Origin: Lutimonas saemankumensis
Lineage (GTDB): Bacteria; Bacteroidota; Bacteroidia; Flavobacteriales; Flavobacteriaceae
NCBI RefSeq assembly: GCF_020171465.1
Contig: NZ_JAIUZR010000004.1
Coordinates: 372,001-436,000, forward strand
DNA length: 64,000 nt
Reading direction: 5' to 3'
A program made the translations under genes and the position numbers. Shown piece after piece: positions 9,709 through 17,512 of the stretch. Every line of letters starts with the position of its first letter. Position 1 is the first letter of the stretch. The notes below the pieces were generated by a model. That model had not been told where the DNA came from, did not search any database, and saw only the letters and a list, made by a program, of their open reading frames with translations.

Positions 9709-10437
9709 ATGAAAAAATCACTTAACATTATTGTACCCATATTCAATGAAGAAGATAATCTTTCCAGGCTGGGCGAGGAACTTTCTTCTTTTCTCGATAT
9801 CTCTCTGGCAAAGACCACAGTTCTTTTGGTCAATGATGGTTCCACCGATAAAAGTCAGGCTGAAATACGCTCAATCTGCGATAAAGACGACAGATTCTCA
9901 TATCTTAGCTTTGAAGAAAACAGAGGCCTAAGCGCAGCACTGAAAGCGGGATTTGACCATTCCGAAACTGACCTGATAGGATATATTGATTCGGACCTTC
10001 AAACCGCTCCGGAAGATTTTAATTTGTTGCTGGCAGAAATTGAAAATTATGACCTGGTAACCGGGGTCAGATCTGACAGGAAAGATTCATTCGTTAAAAA
10101 CATGTCTTCTACGATTGCCAATGGAATCAGAAGATCTTTTACACATGACGGAATGGATGATACAGGTTGCCCGTTAAAGATCATTAAAACCGATTATGCC
10201 AAAAGAATACCTATGTTTAAAGGCTTGCATCGGTTCTTACCTGCTATGATCCTGCTACAGGATGGAAAAATAAAACAGGTTCCGGTGAGACATTTTCCGC
10301 GTATTGCGGGTGAAGCCAAGTACCACTTATGGAACCGATTGTTTGGCCCTCTTGCCGATTGCTTTGCCTATCTTTGGATGAAACGAAAATATATCAATTA
10401 TAAAATAGCAGATTCGTCTGCAAAGATAAAGCAATAA
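9709..10437 (+). CDS. Family 2 glycosyltransferase, dolichyl/polyprenyl-phosphate sugar synthase-like
   Basis: 242 residues. The GT-A fold is seen in NIIVPIFNEEDNLSRLGEEL near the start, VNDGSTDKS, and GYIDSDLQTAPEDF, which carries the DxD nucleotide-sugar/metal motif. It is closest to DPM1/ArnC-type enzymes that charge polyprenyl phosphate with a sugar. It lacks the two C-terminal membrane helices of ArnC/GtrB, so it is probably peripheral to the membrane. Two bases separate it from the LAB_N protein and the GT39 gene follows, so this looks like a donor-lipid synthase, membrane partner and transferase set. Confidence 0.88.
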   Translation: MKKSLNIIVPIFNEEDNLSRLGEELSSFLDISLAKTTVLLVNDGSTDKSQAEIRSICDKDDRFSYLSFEENRGLSAALKAGFDHSETDLIGYIDSDLQTAPEDFNLLLAEIENYDLVTGVRSDRKDSFVKNMSSTIANGIRRSFTHDGMDDTGCPLKIIKTDYAKRIPMFKGLHRFLPAMILLQDGKIKQVPVRHFPRIAGEAKYHLWNRLFGPLADCFAYLWMKRKYINYKIADSSAKIKQ

Positions 10438-10439
10438 AT

Positions 10440-11066
10440 ATGAGTGACTGGCTCATTTATAGTTTGGGGTTTTCAGCCCAGATTCTGTTTTCATCAAGAC
10501 TGATCATTCAATGGATACAATCGGAAAAGGTAAAAAAAGTAATTACCCCCCTCATATTCTGGCAACTTAGCCTGCTTGCCTCTTTTCTTTTGTTTGTATA
10601 TGGTTGGTTTCGTGATGATTTTGCCATCATGCTGGGACAGGTGATCACCTATTTTGTCTATATCAGAAACTTGCAGTTAAATGGTTTTTGGAAAAAGCTG
10701 CCTCTTTTTTTAAGAGGATTTCTGTTCTTGGCACCATTTCTGATCTTGTGGTACTCTTTTAATAATAATCAGATTGACGTTGAAAGAGTCTTTAAGAATG
10801 AAAATATCCCCTGGTGGCTTATCGTTTTGGGAAGTGTCGCCCAGGTCATTTTTAACCTGAGGTTCATTTATCAGTGGATCTATTCAGAGAAAAGAAAAGA
10901 ATCCGTTCTTCCTTTAGGTTTCTGGTTCCTGAGTGTTACCGGATCATCACTGATCATTATTTATGCTGTTTTAAGAAGGGATCCGGTATTATTTGTTGGT
11001 CATCTTTTTGGTACTGTTGTTTATATTCGTAACATCTATTTAATGAAAAGTTCAAAATATGAATAA
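10440..11066 (+). CDS. Duplicated LAB_N-domain membrane protein (candidate lipid-sugar flippase)
   Basis: 208 residues, almost all membrane-embedded. Residues 4-80 and 125-202 are a clear internal duplication: both contain a Gly-x-x-Ala-Gln turn, an Arg-x-Ile segment, QWI-x-SEK, Pro-Leu-x-Phe-Trp, and end in VYIRN or YIRN. This is the domain otherwise found at the N-terminus of some lipid-A-disaccharide synthases (LAB_N), which by fold belongs near the PQ-loop/MtN3 transporters. Two three-helix repeats plus a linker helix would make a PQ-loop-like carrier. Position between a polyprenyl-phosphate GT2 and a GT39 suggests it moves the charged lipid across the inner membrane; this role is my inference. 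It overlaps the next gene by 8 bp. Confidence 0.83.
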   Translation: MSDWLIYSLGFSAQILFSSRLIIQWIQSEKVKKVITPLIFWQLSLLASFLLFVYGWFRDDFAIMLGQVITYFVYIRNLQLNGFWKKLPLFLRGFLFLAPFLILWYSFNNNQIDVERVFKNENIPWWLIVLGSVAQVIFNLRFIYQWIYSEKRKESVLPLGFWFLSVTGSSLIIIYAVLRRDPVLFVGHLFGTVVYIRNIYLMKSSKYE

Positions 11067-12672
11067 TAGGCGATACCTCATATTTCTTGCCCTCGCATGC
11101 CTTTGTATATTCTTCCCTCATTTGGGATTGATTGAAGTGAATATCATGGAAGCAAGAAATTTTATAACGGCCAGGGAAATGCTTGAAAATGGAAACTGGA
11201 TCCATACCACCATGAACCTTGAACCGAGGTATGAAAAACCACCTTTACCTACCTGGCTGACCGCCCTGTCAGGAGCTGCCTTTGGCATAACAAATCACTT
11301 TGCCCTGAGATTACCTGCGGCTTTGGCATCTGTTTTTCTTGTATTCACTTTTTACTTTTTCGCTGACCGTTTATTGAAGAAAAAAAAACAGGCTTTTATT
11401 GCATCGCTTATCCTGGCAAGTTCTTTTTATATTGTTTTTTCCGGCCGAAACGGACAATGGGACATTTTTGCCCATAGTTTTATGACCTTTGCAATCTTTC
11501 AATTGTATCTGGCCTTTCAATCGGAAACAAAAGCCTGGAAGAACTGGATCCTGGCAGGTGTATTTCTGGGGTTCTCCTTTATGAGTAAGGGGCCTGTTTC
11601 CTTATTTGCCTTGTTGCTTCCATTTCTAATATCTTATGGAATCGTATTCAAATACAGAAACTTCAAACAGAAAATAAGCCCTTTGATGATCTTCTTGGTT
11701 GTCTTTGCTCTTGTTGGATTAAGCTGGGGCTTATACATTTATGTAACTGATCTAAGCACAGCTGAAACTATTGCAAACAAAGAGGCTAACTCCTGGGCCA
11801 ATAGAAGTGTAAAACCATTTTATCACTATTGGAGCTTTTTCGTACAGTCGGGAATCTGGACTTTTTTCTCATTTCTTGCCCTTTTGTATCCCTTGATGAT
11901 CAAAAGAGTGGAAAACAAAAAAGCCTATCTGTTTTCCCTGTCCTGGACTCTTGCCTCCGTAATTTTGCTTTCCATGGTCCCCGAAAAGAAAGAACGTTAC
12001 TTACTTCCCGTGCTGATACCAATGGCACTCACTACGAGTTTCTACCTGAACTATCTCATAAAATACGCCAAACAATTGCCTAAACTGGATATCTATCTTT
12101 CCCGGTTCGGGTTCGGCCTGATTGCTTTGATCGGACTGGCCGCACCTATTGGTATCTATATTGTTTTTAATGGGGATTTCGGTAATCACTTTGCATATTT
12201 CGCTCTTGTTTCGATAAGTCTTTTATCATTGGGGATATTGATTCTAAAATGGTTGCGCTCAGAAAATTATGAATACTGTTTTTATGGTGTAATATACTTC
12301 ATTTGCTCCATCATATTATTTGCTTTTCCACTGGTTGAGTTGAGTTATAACAATGATGAATTCAAAAACGCCTCTACGCTCAGGGAAATAAAAGAAACCC
12401 GTGATCTTGAGATCTATTCCATGGACCCTATTCTTGCTCCTGAAATCATTTATGATCTTGGCGAACCCATCAAAAGAGTGCGCTTCATAAAGGATTTACC
12501 GGAAAAGGGAAGTTTTACCTTTATGACCTATGATACAATACCCGATTCACTTCAGACCAGATTTAATGCGAATTTTGTGACCCGTTTTGACATAAACAAC
12601 TGGAAAAAAAATGGTGGCAGGCATGAAATAAGAAACACCTCAAATGTTTTTGTTCTCGAAAAGAAACATTAA
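11059..12672 (+). CDS. ArnT/PMT-like glycosyltransferase, family 39
   Basis: 537 residues with about 11-12 predicted membrane helices. The first periplasmic loop has EARNFITAREMLENGNW and RYEKPPLPTWL, the conserved acidic site and KPPL motif of GT39/ArnT enzymes, which transfer a sugar from polyprenyl phosphate to lipid A or protein on the periplasmic side. The C-terminal ~100 residues form a small soluble periplasmic domain. It overlaps the LAB_N gene by 8 bp, so translation is likely coupled. The acceptor is unknown; lipid A is plausible. Confidence 0.9.
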   Translation: MNNRRYLIFLALACLCIFFPHLGLIEVNIMEARNFITAREMLENGNWIHTTMNLEPRYEKPPLPTWLTALSGAAFGITNHFALRLPAALASVFLVFTFYFFADRLLKKKKQAFIASLILASSFYIVFSGRNGQWDIFAHSFMTFAIFQLYLAFQSETKAWKNWILAGVFLGFSFMSKGPVSLFALLLPFLISYGIVFKYRNFKQKISPLMIFLVVFALVGLSWGLYIYVTDLSTAETIANKEANSWANRSVKPFYHYWSFFVQSGIWTFFSFLALLYPLMIKRVENKKAYLFSLSWTLASVILLSMVPEKKERYLLPVLIPMALTTSFYLNYLIKYAKQLPKLDIYLSRFGFGLIALIGLAAPIGIYIVFNGDFGNHFAYFALVSISLLSLGILILKWLRSENYEYCFYGVIYFICSIILFAFPLVELSYNNDEFKNASTLREIKETRDLEIYSMDPILAPEIIYDLGEPIKRVRFIKDLPEKGSFTFMTYDTIPDSLQTRFNANFVTRFDINNWKKNGGRHEIRNTSNVFVLEKKH

Positions 12673-12685
12673 AGTCTCAATTACA

Positions 12686-12715
12686 TTGCAATCAATATTT
12701 TTTTAATTAAATTTG
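12686..12715 (+). promoter_or_regulatory. Promoter of tRNA-Cys (TTG-N19-TAAATTTG)
   Basis: TTG at 12686-12688 and TAAATTTG at 12708-12715 are separated by exactly 19 bp, a full match to the Bacteroidota sigma-A consensus. The expected start point is a few bases before the tRNA at 12727. Confidence 0.82.
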
Positions 12716-12726
12716 CATCCGTTTTT

Positions 12727-12797
12727 GGCGTCATGGCCGAGTGGCTAGGCAGGGCTCTGCAAAAGCTCGTACAGCGGTTCGAATCCGCTTGACGCCT
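12727..12797 (+). tRNA. tRNA-Cys (anticodon GCA)
   Basis: 71 nt. The acceptor stem GGCGTCA/TGACGCC is perfect with discriminator U at 12797, the base expected of tRNA-Cys. The anticodon loop CTGCAAA carries GCA at 12759-12761, and the T-arm is AGCGG-TTCGAAT-CCGCT. CCA is not encoded. It has its own promoter and terminator. Confidence 0.97.
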
Positions 12798-12800
12798 CTT

Positions 12801-12840
12801 AAAACCTCATTTCTAAAGTATTTGGAATGAGGTTTTTTTA
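12801..12840 (+). terminator. Intrinsic terminator after tRNA-Cys
   Basis: Perfect 11-bp stem (AAAACCTCATT at 12801-12811 with AATGAGGTTTT at 12826-12836) and a run of seven T. Confidence 0.9.
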
Positions 12841-12899
12841 TTTATTTAACAATTATTTACCCCTTTTTTTTGCATATTTGCAATTCTTATAAATTGCTC

Positions 12900-13760
12900 A
12901 TGCAGATTTACCCGATTGAAACCGGAAATTTCAAGTTAGACGGAGGCGCAATGTTTGGTGTTGTCCCCAAAGTGATATGGCAAAAAACCAATCCCGCCGA
13001 CAGCAACAACCTGATTGATATGAGCCTTCGCTGTATGCTGATTGAAGATGGTGACCAGCTTATACTTATAGACAACGGAACAGGTGACAAACAGAGTGAA
13101 AAATTCTTTAGTTATTACTTTCCTTTTGGGGATGCCAATCTTGACAGCTCACTTGGAAATCTTGGCTATCACAGGGATGAGATAACTGATGTTTTTCTTA
13201 CCCATTTACATTTTGACCATTGTGGTGGCAGCATAAAATGGAACAAGGACCGAACGGGTTATGAACCGGCGTTTAAAAATGCCAGATATTGGAGCAATAA
13301 GAACCACTGGGACTGGGCGGTAAATCCAAACCCCAGAGAAAAGGCCTCTTTTCTCAAAGAGAATATTAGTCCAATTGAGGAAAGCGGGCAATTAAATTTT
13401 GTTCCATTGCCGGAAAAGAATCTTTTAACTGACGGGCCACTTGGTTTTGACATCCTTTTCGCAGATGGGCATACTGAAAAGCAAATGATCCCTCATATAG
13501 AGTATCAGGGTAAAAAATTGATCTTTATGGCAGACCTGCTGCCTACTGTAGGTCATATTCCTCTACCCTATGTCATGAGTTATGACGTACGTCCGCTGAT
13601 CACTATGACCGAAAAGGAAAAGTTTCTTAACAAAGCTGCTGATGAGGGTTATTACCTGTTTTTGGAGCATGATGCACAACATGAAATTTGTACTTTGAAA
13701 CACACTGAAAAGGGAGTTAGATTAGATCAGACCTTCCGATTTAATGATATATTTAATTGA
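12900..13760 (+). CDS. MBL-fold metallo-hydrolase
   Basis: 286 residues, no signal peptide. Zinc ligands are complete: THLHFDHCGG (HxHxDH), a later His in FADGHTEKQMIPH, Asp in FMADLLPT and His in FLEHDAQH. The layout is that of the metallo-beta-lactamase group containing AHL lactonases and similar esterases; the substrate cannot be assigned. The ATG at 12900 replaces an in-frame TTG at 12870 because it gives MQIYPIETGNF with the first beta strand intact. A near-consensus -7 element (CATATTTG at 12873-12880) lies just upstream. The subtilase gene follows after 17 bp. Confidence 0.88.
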   Translation: MQIYPIETGNFKLDGGAMFGVVPKVIWQKTNPADSNNLIDMSLRCMLIEDGDQLILIDNGTGDKQSEKFFSYYFPFGDANLDSSLGNLGYHRDEITDVFLTHLHFDHCGGSIKWNKDRTGYEPAFKNARYWSNKNHWDWAVNPNPREKASFLKENISPIEESGQLNFVPLPEKNLLTDGPLGFDILFADGHTEKQMIPHIEYQGKKLIFMADLLPTVGHIPLPYVMSYDVRPLITMTEKEKFLNKAADEGYYLFLEHDAQHEICTLKHTEKGVRLDQTFRFNDIFN

Positions 13761-13777
13761 TAAAATTCAAATTTGAA

Positions 13778-15484
13778 ATGATGAATAATAGATTGTTACT
13801 GGGCTTAGGGTTAGCCATCGTTCTTTCCGGATGTAGTTCGACAAAAAACCTACATAGTGTTGCAGTACCCGAAGGGTCTGAGGTTGCTGTAAGCATCCCT
13901 GCAAAAAAGGGTGAAATGTCTGAAGATGAAATCAGGGCCTGGCCGCATGCCGATCTAAAGACGGATTCGATTCCCGGAATGAGCCTTGAAAAAGCCTATG
14001 AATTTTTGAGCGATAAAAAAGGAACAACCGTGATCCTGGGTGTAATTGACTCTGGAATTGACAAGGACCACGAAGACCTTAAAGACAATATCTGGACCAA
14101 TACAGATGAAATTGCAGGTAATGGAAAAGATGATGACAACAATGGATACGTAGATGATGTTCACGGCTGGAATTTTCTTGGTGGTAAAGGTGAATCTACC
14201 CCGGAACAACTGGAGGTAACTCGTATTTACAAAATGCTTGGTGCCAAATATGAAGGTAAAACAAGAGATGATATGAATGCTTCTGAAATGGACGGATTCA
14301 ATTATTATCAAAAAGTTAAAAAAGACTATGAAAAAAGAATTAAAGACGTTAATGATAAAGTTGATGAATCAAATCAGAAACGTGAATATTTACAGAAGTT
14401 AAATATGTATATCACAGATGCGCACAATACAGCATCGGAAAAACTGAATAAAACTGATTATAATCTTGATGAATTAAAATCCATTGATGAATTCGAAGGA
14501 ACTTCGGTTTTGGTAAAAATTCTGGAAACCGGAGAAACACCTGATATAGTTTTGTCTCAGATCAAGTTTGAAATGGATTATGAAAAAAGAAAGCTTGATT
14601 ATTATTCTCCACAGGCTGAAACAATGTACAATCCAGATTTTAATGGAAGGGTTACGGGTGATGATGCCTATGACATCAAAGATGTACCTTACGGGAATGG
14701 ATTTACAGTAGGCTCCCTTGAAGACGAAATGCATGGAACACATGTTACCGGAATTGCCATGGCAACAAGAAATAATGGCACTGGAATGAACGGAGTTGCT
14801 CAAAACGTTAAACTTTTATCCGTGAGATCGGTTCCTGATGGAGATGAATACGATAAAGATGTGGCCCTTGCCATTCGATATGCCGTTGACAACGGCGCAA
14901 AGGTAGTGAACATGAGTTTTGGTAAAAGTTATTCTCCCAATGCCGAATGGGTGTACGATGCCATAAAATATGCTGCCAGTAAAGACGTATTATTAGTGCA
15001 TGCCGCGGGTAATGACCACAAAAATATTGACAAAAGCGACAACTTCCCAACGGATGCTCCTGACAAAGTGAATGAAATTGCAGACAATGTAATTACCATA
15101 GGTGCAATGACCAGAAATTACAATGAAGATCTGGTAGCCAGCTTTTCAAACTATGGAAAATTGAATGTGGACCTGTTCGCTCCGGGACTTGAGATCTATT
15201 CAACGATTCCAAAAAATGAGTACAAATCGATTCAGGGAACCTCAATGGCAGCACCTGAAGTTGCCGGAGTTGCTTGTTTAATTCGATCCTACTATCCTGA
15301 ACTTTCTGCGAGCCAGGTAAAACACATTTTGATGAATTCCGGAACAAAGGTAGACCTGGAGGTAAAACTGCCAGGTGGAGAAGGAGAAATGGTGCCTTTT
15401 AGTGACTTATCCGTATCGGGAAGAGTGTTAAATGCTTACAACGCTTTAAAAATGGCAGATTCCATGGTGAACGGAAACAAATAA
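13778..15484 (+). CDS. Subtilisin-like serine protease (S8), lipoprotein, with large insertion
   Basis: 568 residues. A lipoprotein signal (MMNNRLLLGLGLAIVLSGC) ends at a lipobox cysteine, so the protein is probably anchored to an envelope membrane. Catalytic residues are D91 (VIDSGID), H319 (HGTHVTGI) and S489 (GTSMAAPEVAG). The Asp-His spacing is 228 residues, against about 30-40 in subtilisin, because of a roughly 190-residue charged, helical insertion. Both ATG codons at 13778 and 13781 are possible starts. A 12-bp palindrome TTCAAATTTGAA abuts the start. No C-terminal T9SS sorting domain is seen, consistent with lipoprotein anchoring. Confidence 0.92.
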   Translation: MMNNRLLLGLGLAIVLSGCSSTKNLHSVAVPEGSEVAVSIPAKKGEMSEDEIRAWPHADLKTDSIPGMSLEKAYEFLSDKKGTTVILGVIDSGIDKDHEDLKDNIWTNTDEIAGNGKDDDNNGYVDDVHGWNFLGGKGESTPEQLEVTRIYKMLGAKYEGKTRDDMNASEMDGFNYYQKVKKDYEKRIKDVNDKVDESNQKREYLQKLNMYITDAHNTASEKLNKTDYNLDELKSIDEFEGTSVLVKILETGETPDIVLSQIKFEMDYEKRKLDYYSPQAETMYNPDFNGRVTGDDAYDIKDVPYGNGFTVGSLEDEMHGTHVTGIAMATRNNGTGMNGVAQNVKLLSVRSVPDGDEYDKDVALAIRYAVDNGAKVVNMSFGKSYSPNAEWVYDAIKYAASKDVLLVHAAGNDHKNIDKSDNFPTDAPDKVNEIADNVITIGAMTRNYNEDLVASFSNYGKLNVDLFAPGLEIYSTIPKNEYKSIQGTSMAAPEVAGVACLIRSYYPELSASQVKHILMNSGTKVDLEVKLPGGEGEMVPFSDLSVSGRVLNAYNALKMADSMVNGNK

Positions 15485-15504
15485 TTAGAGATTAATTCAA
15501 ACTT

Positions 15505-15545
15505 GAAAGCTACAAATGACCTCCGATCTTTTGTAGCTTTCTTAT
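15505..15545 (+). terminator. Intrinsic terminator after the S8 protease
   Basis: Perfect 12-bp stem GAAAGCTACAAA (15505-15516) / TTTGTAGCTTTC (15530-15541) followed by TT; the T-tract is partly in the stem. It ends the MBL-S8 unit before the M1 peptidase. Confidence 0.75.
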
Positions 15546-15560
15546 AAGTACCCATTAACA

Positions 15561-17402
15561 ATGAAAAAACAAATTCTTTTATTTTTCACAATTCTTTTTT
15601 TGACAAACGCATTTGGCCAGAGAGAACATTACTGGCAACAGCATGCTGATTATACCATGGACATCGATGTTGATGCTGAAAAATTCCAGTTTAAAGGAAG
15701 GCAAAAGCTGATCTACACGAATAATTCTCCGGATGAATTACATAAGGTTTTTTATCACCTTCAATTCAATGCCTTTCAACCTGGCAGTGATATGGACATC
15801 CGGTTACAAAGCATTCCTGATCCTGATTCAAGAATGTCCATCAATGAAGGCACCAGGGAGAATCCCGATTACAAGAGTAGAATTGCCGCTTTAGGGCCCG
15901 ATGAGATAGGGTATCAAAAAATACAATCGCTGTTGCAGGATGGTAAAGAGGTTGATTATGAAGTTTCAGGTACAATTCTAATTGTAAACTTGAACCAGCC
16001 TCTTCAACCGGGATCAAAAACCACCCTTGAGATGAACTTCGATGGGCAGGTTCCGGTTCATATCAGGAGGGCAGGAAGAAACAATCAGGATGGAGTGGCA
16101 TTGAGTATGGCCCAGTGGTATCCTAAACTTGCAGAGTACGATGTAGACGGATGGCAGCTGGACCAGTACATAGCTCGCGAATTTCACGGCGTATGGGGGG
16201 ATTTTGATGTGACCATACACATCGACAAAGACTACGTTATTGGGGGTACAGGTTATTTACAAAATCCTCAGGAAGTGGGCCACGGTTACGAAGACCCGGC
16301 AAAAAAATTAAATCTACCCAAAGGAAAAAAACTCAGCTGGCATTTTGTGGCCCCAAGGGTCCATGATTTTACCTGGGCCGCCGACCCGGATTATATTCAT
16401 GAAAAGGTTTTGGGAGAGAATGACGTAGAACTCCATTTCTTCTACAAAAATGACAAACCGGAAGTCGTTGAAAATTGGGAAAAATTACCTGAAAAAACCC
16501 AGAAGATCTTGAGTTATTTCAATAAACATATCGGAAAATATCCATACAAACAATACTCTGTCATTCAAGGAGGAGACGGAGGCATGGAATATGCCATGTG
16601 TACTTTGATTGCAGGAGGAAAAAACTTTGGAAGCCTGGTGGGAACAACGGCCCATGAATTTGCTCACAGCTGGTTTCAGTTCCTGCTCGCCACCAATGAA
16701 CTAAAGTATTATTGGATGGATGAAGGGTTTACACAGTATATTTCGGCCTCATGCATGAACGAGGTTATGGATCAGAAAAAGGAACTGCCCAATTCAAATT
16801 CCTACAACGGCTATTTCTATCTGGTTAAAAATGGTAAACAGGAGCCTTTAACCACCCTGGCAGATCATTTTGATTCTAATTTTGTTTACGGCATTTCAGC
16901 ATACAGCAAAGGAAGCATCTTTCTTTCTCAGCTGGGTTATATCATAGGAAAGGAAAATTTAGACAAGACACTTCTAAAATATTATGACGACTATAAATTC
17001 ACTCATCCCACTCCAACCGATTTTAAACGAACTGCCGAAAAAATTTCAGGCATACAGCTGGAATGGTACATAAATTACTGGATTAATTCAACAAAGGTCA
17101 TAGACTACGCTGTTGATTCTTTAGAAGATAACAGTATCACCTTAAAAAGAATTGGTTCTATGCCCATGCCATTGGACGTGCATGTAGTTTATGAAGATGG
17201 CAGTACGGAGGACTTTAACATTCCGTTACGTAAGATGTATGGTCATAAACCAACTGAGGCCAAGGTACTGGAGAGCTGGCCATGGGTAAAGGAAACATAT
17301 GTATTCAAAACAGACAAAAAAGCCGTAGAAGTAAAAATTGACCCGAAAAATCTGATGGCCGATGTGAACAGGGAGAATAATCAAGTTAAAAAGACTGAGT
17401 AA
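15561..17402 (+). CDS. M1-family aminopeptidase, exported
   Basis: 613 residues with a Sec signal peptide (about residues 1-19, MKKQILLFFTILFLTNAFG). The gluzincin site is complete: H365-E366-F-A-H369 and, 18 residues on, E388 in WMDEGFTQY. The upstream GGMEYAMCT segment is the GxMEN-type exopeptidase motif in divergent form (M-E-Y). It should remove N-terminal residues from peptides in the periplasm or outside the cell. It is convergent with infB across a bidirectional terminator, and follows another secreted peptidase gene, suggesting shared use in peptide scavenging. Confidence 0.93.
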   Translation: MKKQILLFFTILFLTNAFGQREHYWQQHADYTMDIDVDAEKFQFKGRQKLIYTNNSPDELHKVFYHLQFNAFQPGSDMDIRLQSIPDPDSRMSINEGTRENPDYKSRIAALGPDEIGYQKIQSLLQDGKEVDYEVSGTILIVNLNQPLQPGSKTTLEMNFDGQVPVHIRRAGRNNQDGVALSMAQWYPKLAEYDVDGWQLDQYIAREFHGVWGDFDVTIHIDKDYVIGGTGYLQNPQEVGHGYEDPAKKLNLPKGKKLSWHFVAPRVHDFTWAADPDYIHEKVLGENDVELHFFYKNDKPEVVENWEKLPEKTQKILSYFNKHIGKYPYKQYSVIQGGDGGMEYAMCTLIAGGKNFGSLVGTTAHEFAHSWFQFLLATNELKYYWMDEGFTQYISASCMNEVMDQKKELPNSNSYNGYFYLVKNGKQEPLTTLADHFDSNFVYGISAYSKGSIFLSQLGYIIGKENLDKTLLKYYDDYKFTHPTPTDFKRTAEKISGIQLEWYINYWINSTKVIDYAVDSLEDNSITLKRIGSMPMPLDVHVVYEDGSTEDFNIPLRKMYGHKPTEAKVLESWPWVKETYVFKTDKKAVEVKIDPKNLMADVNRENNQVKKTE

Positions 17403-17464
17403 ACCTGAGAAATCAAGAAAGTTAATCAGAAACTGAAACTCAGGTTTCTATGAATAAGTATCAA

Positions 17465-17496
17465 AAAAAATCCCGATCATATGATCGGGATTTTTT
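17465..17496. terminator. Bidirectional terminator between M1 peptidase and infB
   Basis: Perfect palindrome: six A, TCCCGATCAT, its complement, six T. A-tract and T-tract on opposite sides let it serve both converging genes. Confidence 0.92.
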
Positions 17497-17512
17497 CTTT
17501 TATAATGTGGTT

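Noticed and set aside
13766-13780. Palindrome TTCAAATTTGAA at the subtilase start
   Set aside because: AT-rich 12-bp palindromes are expected by chance in this DNA, and no second copy is seen.
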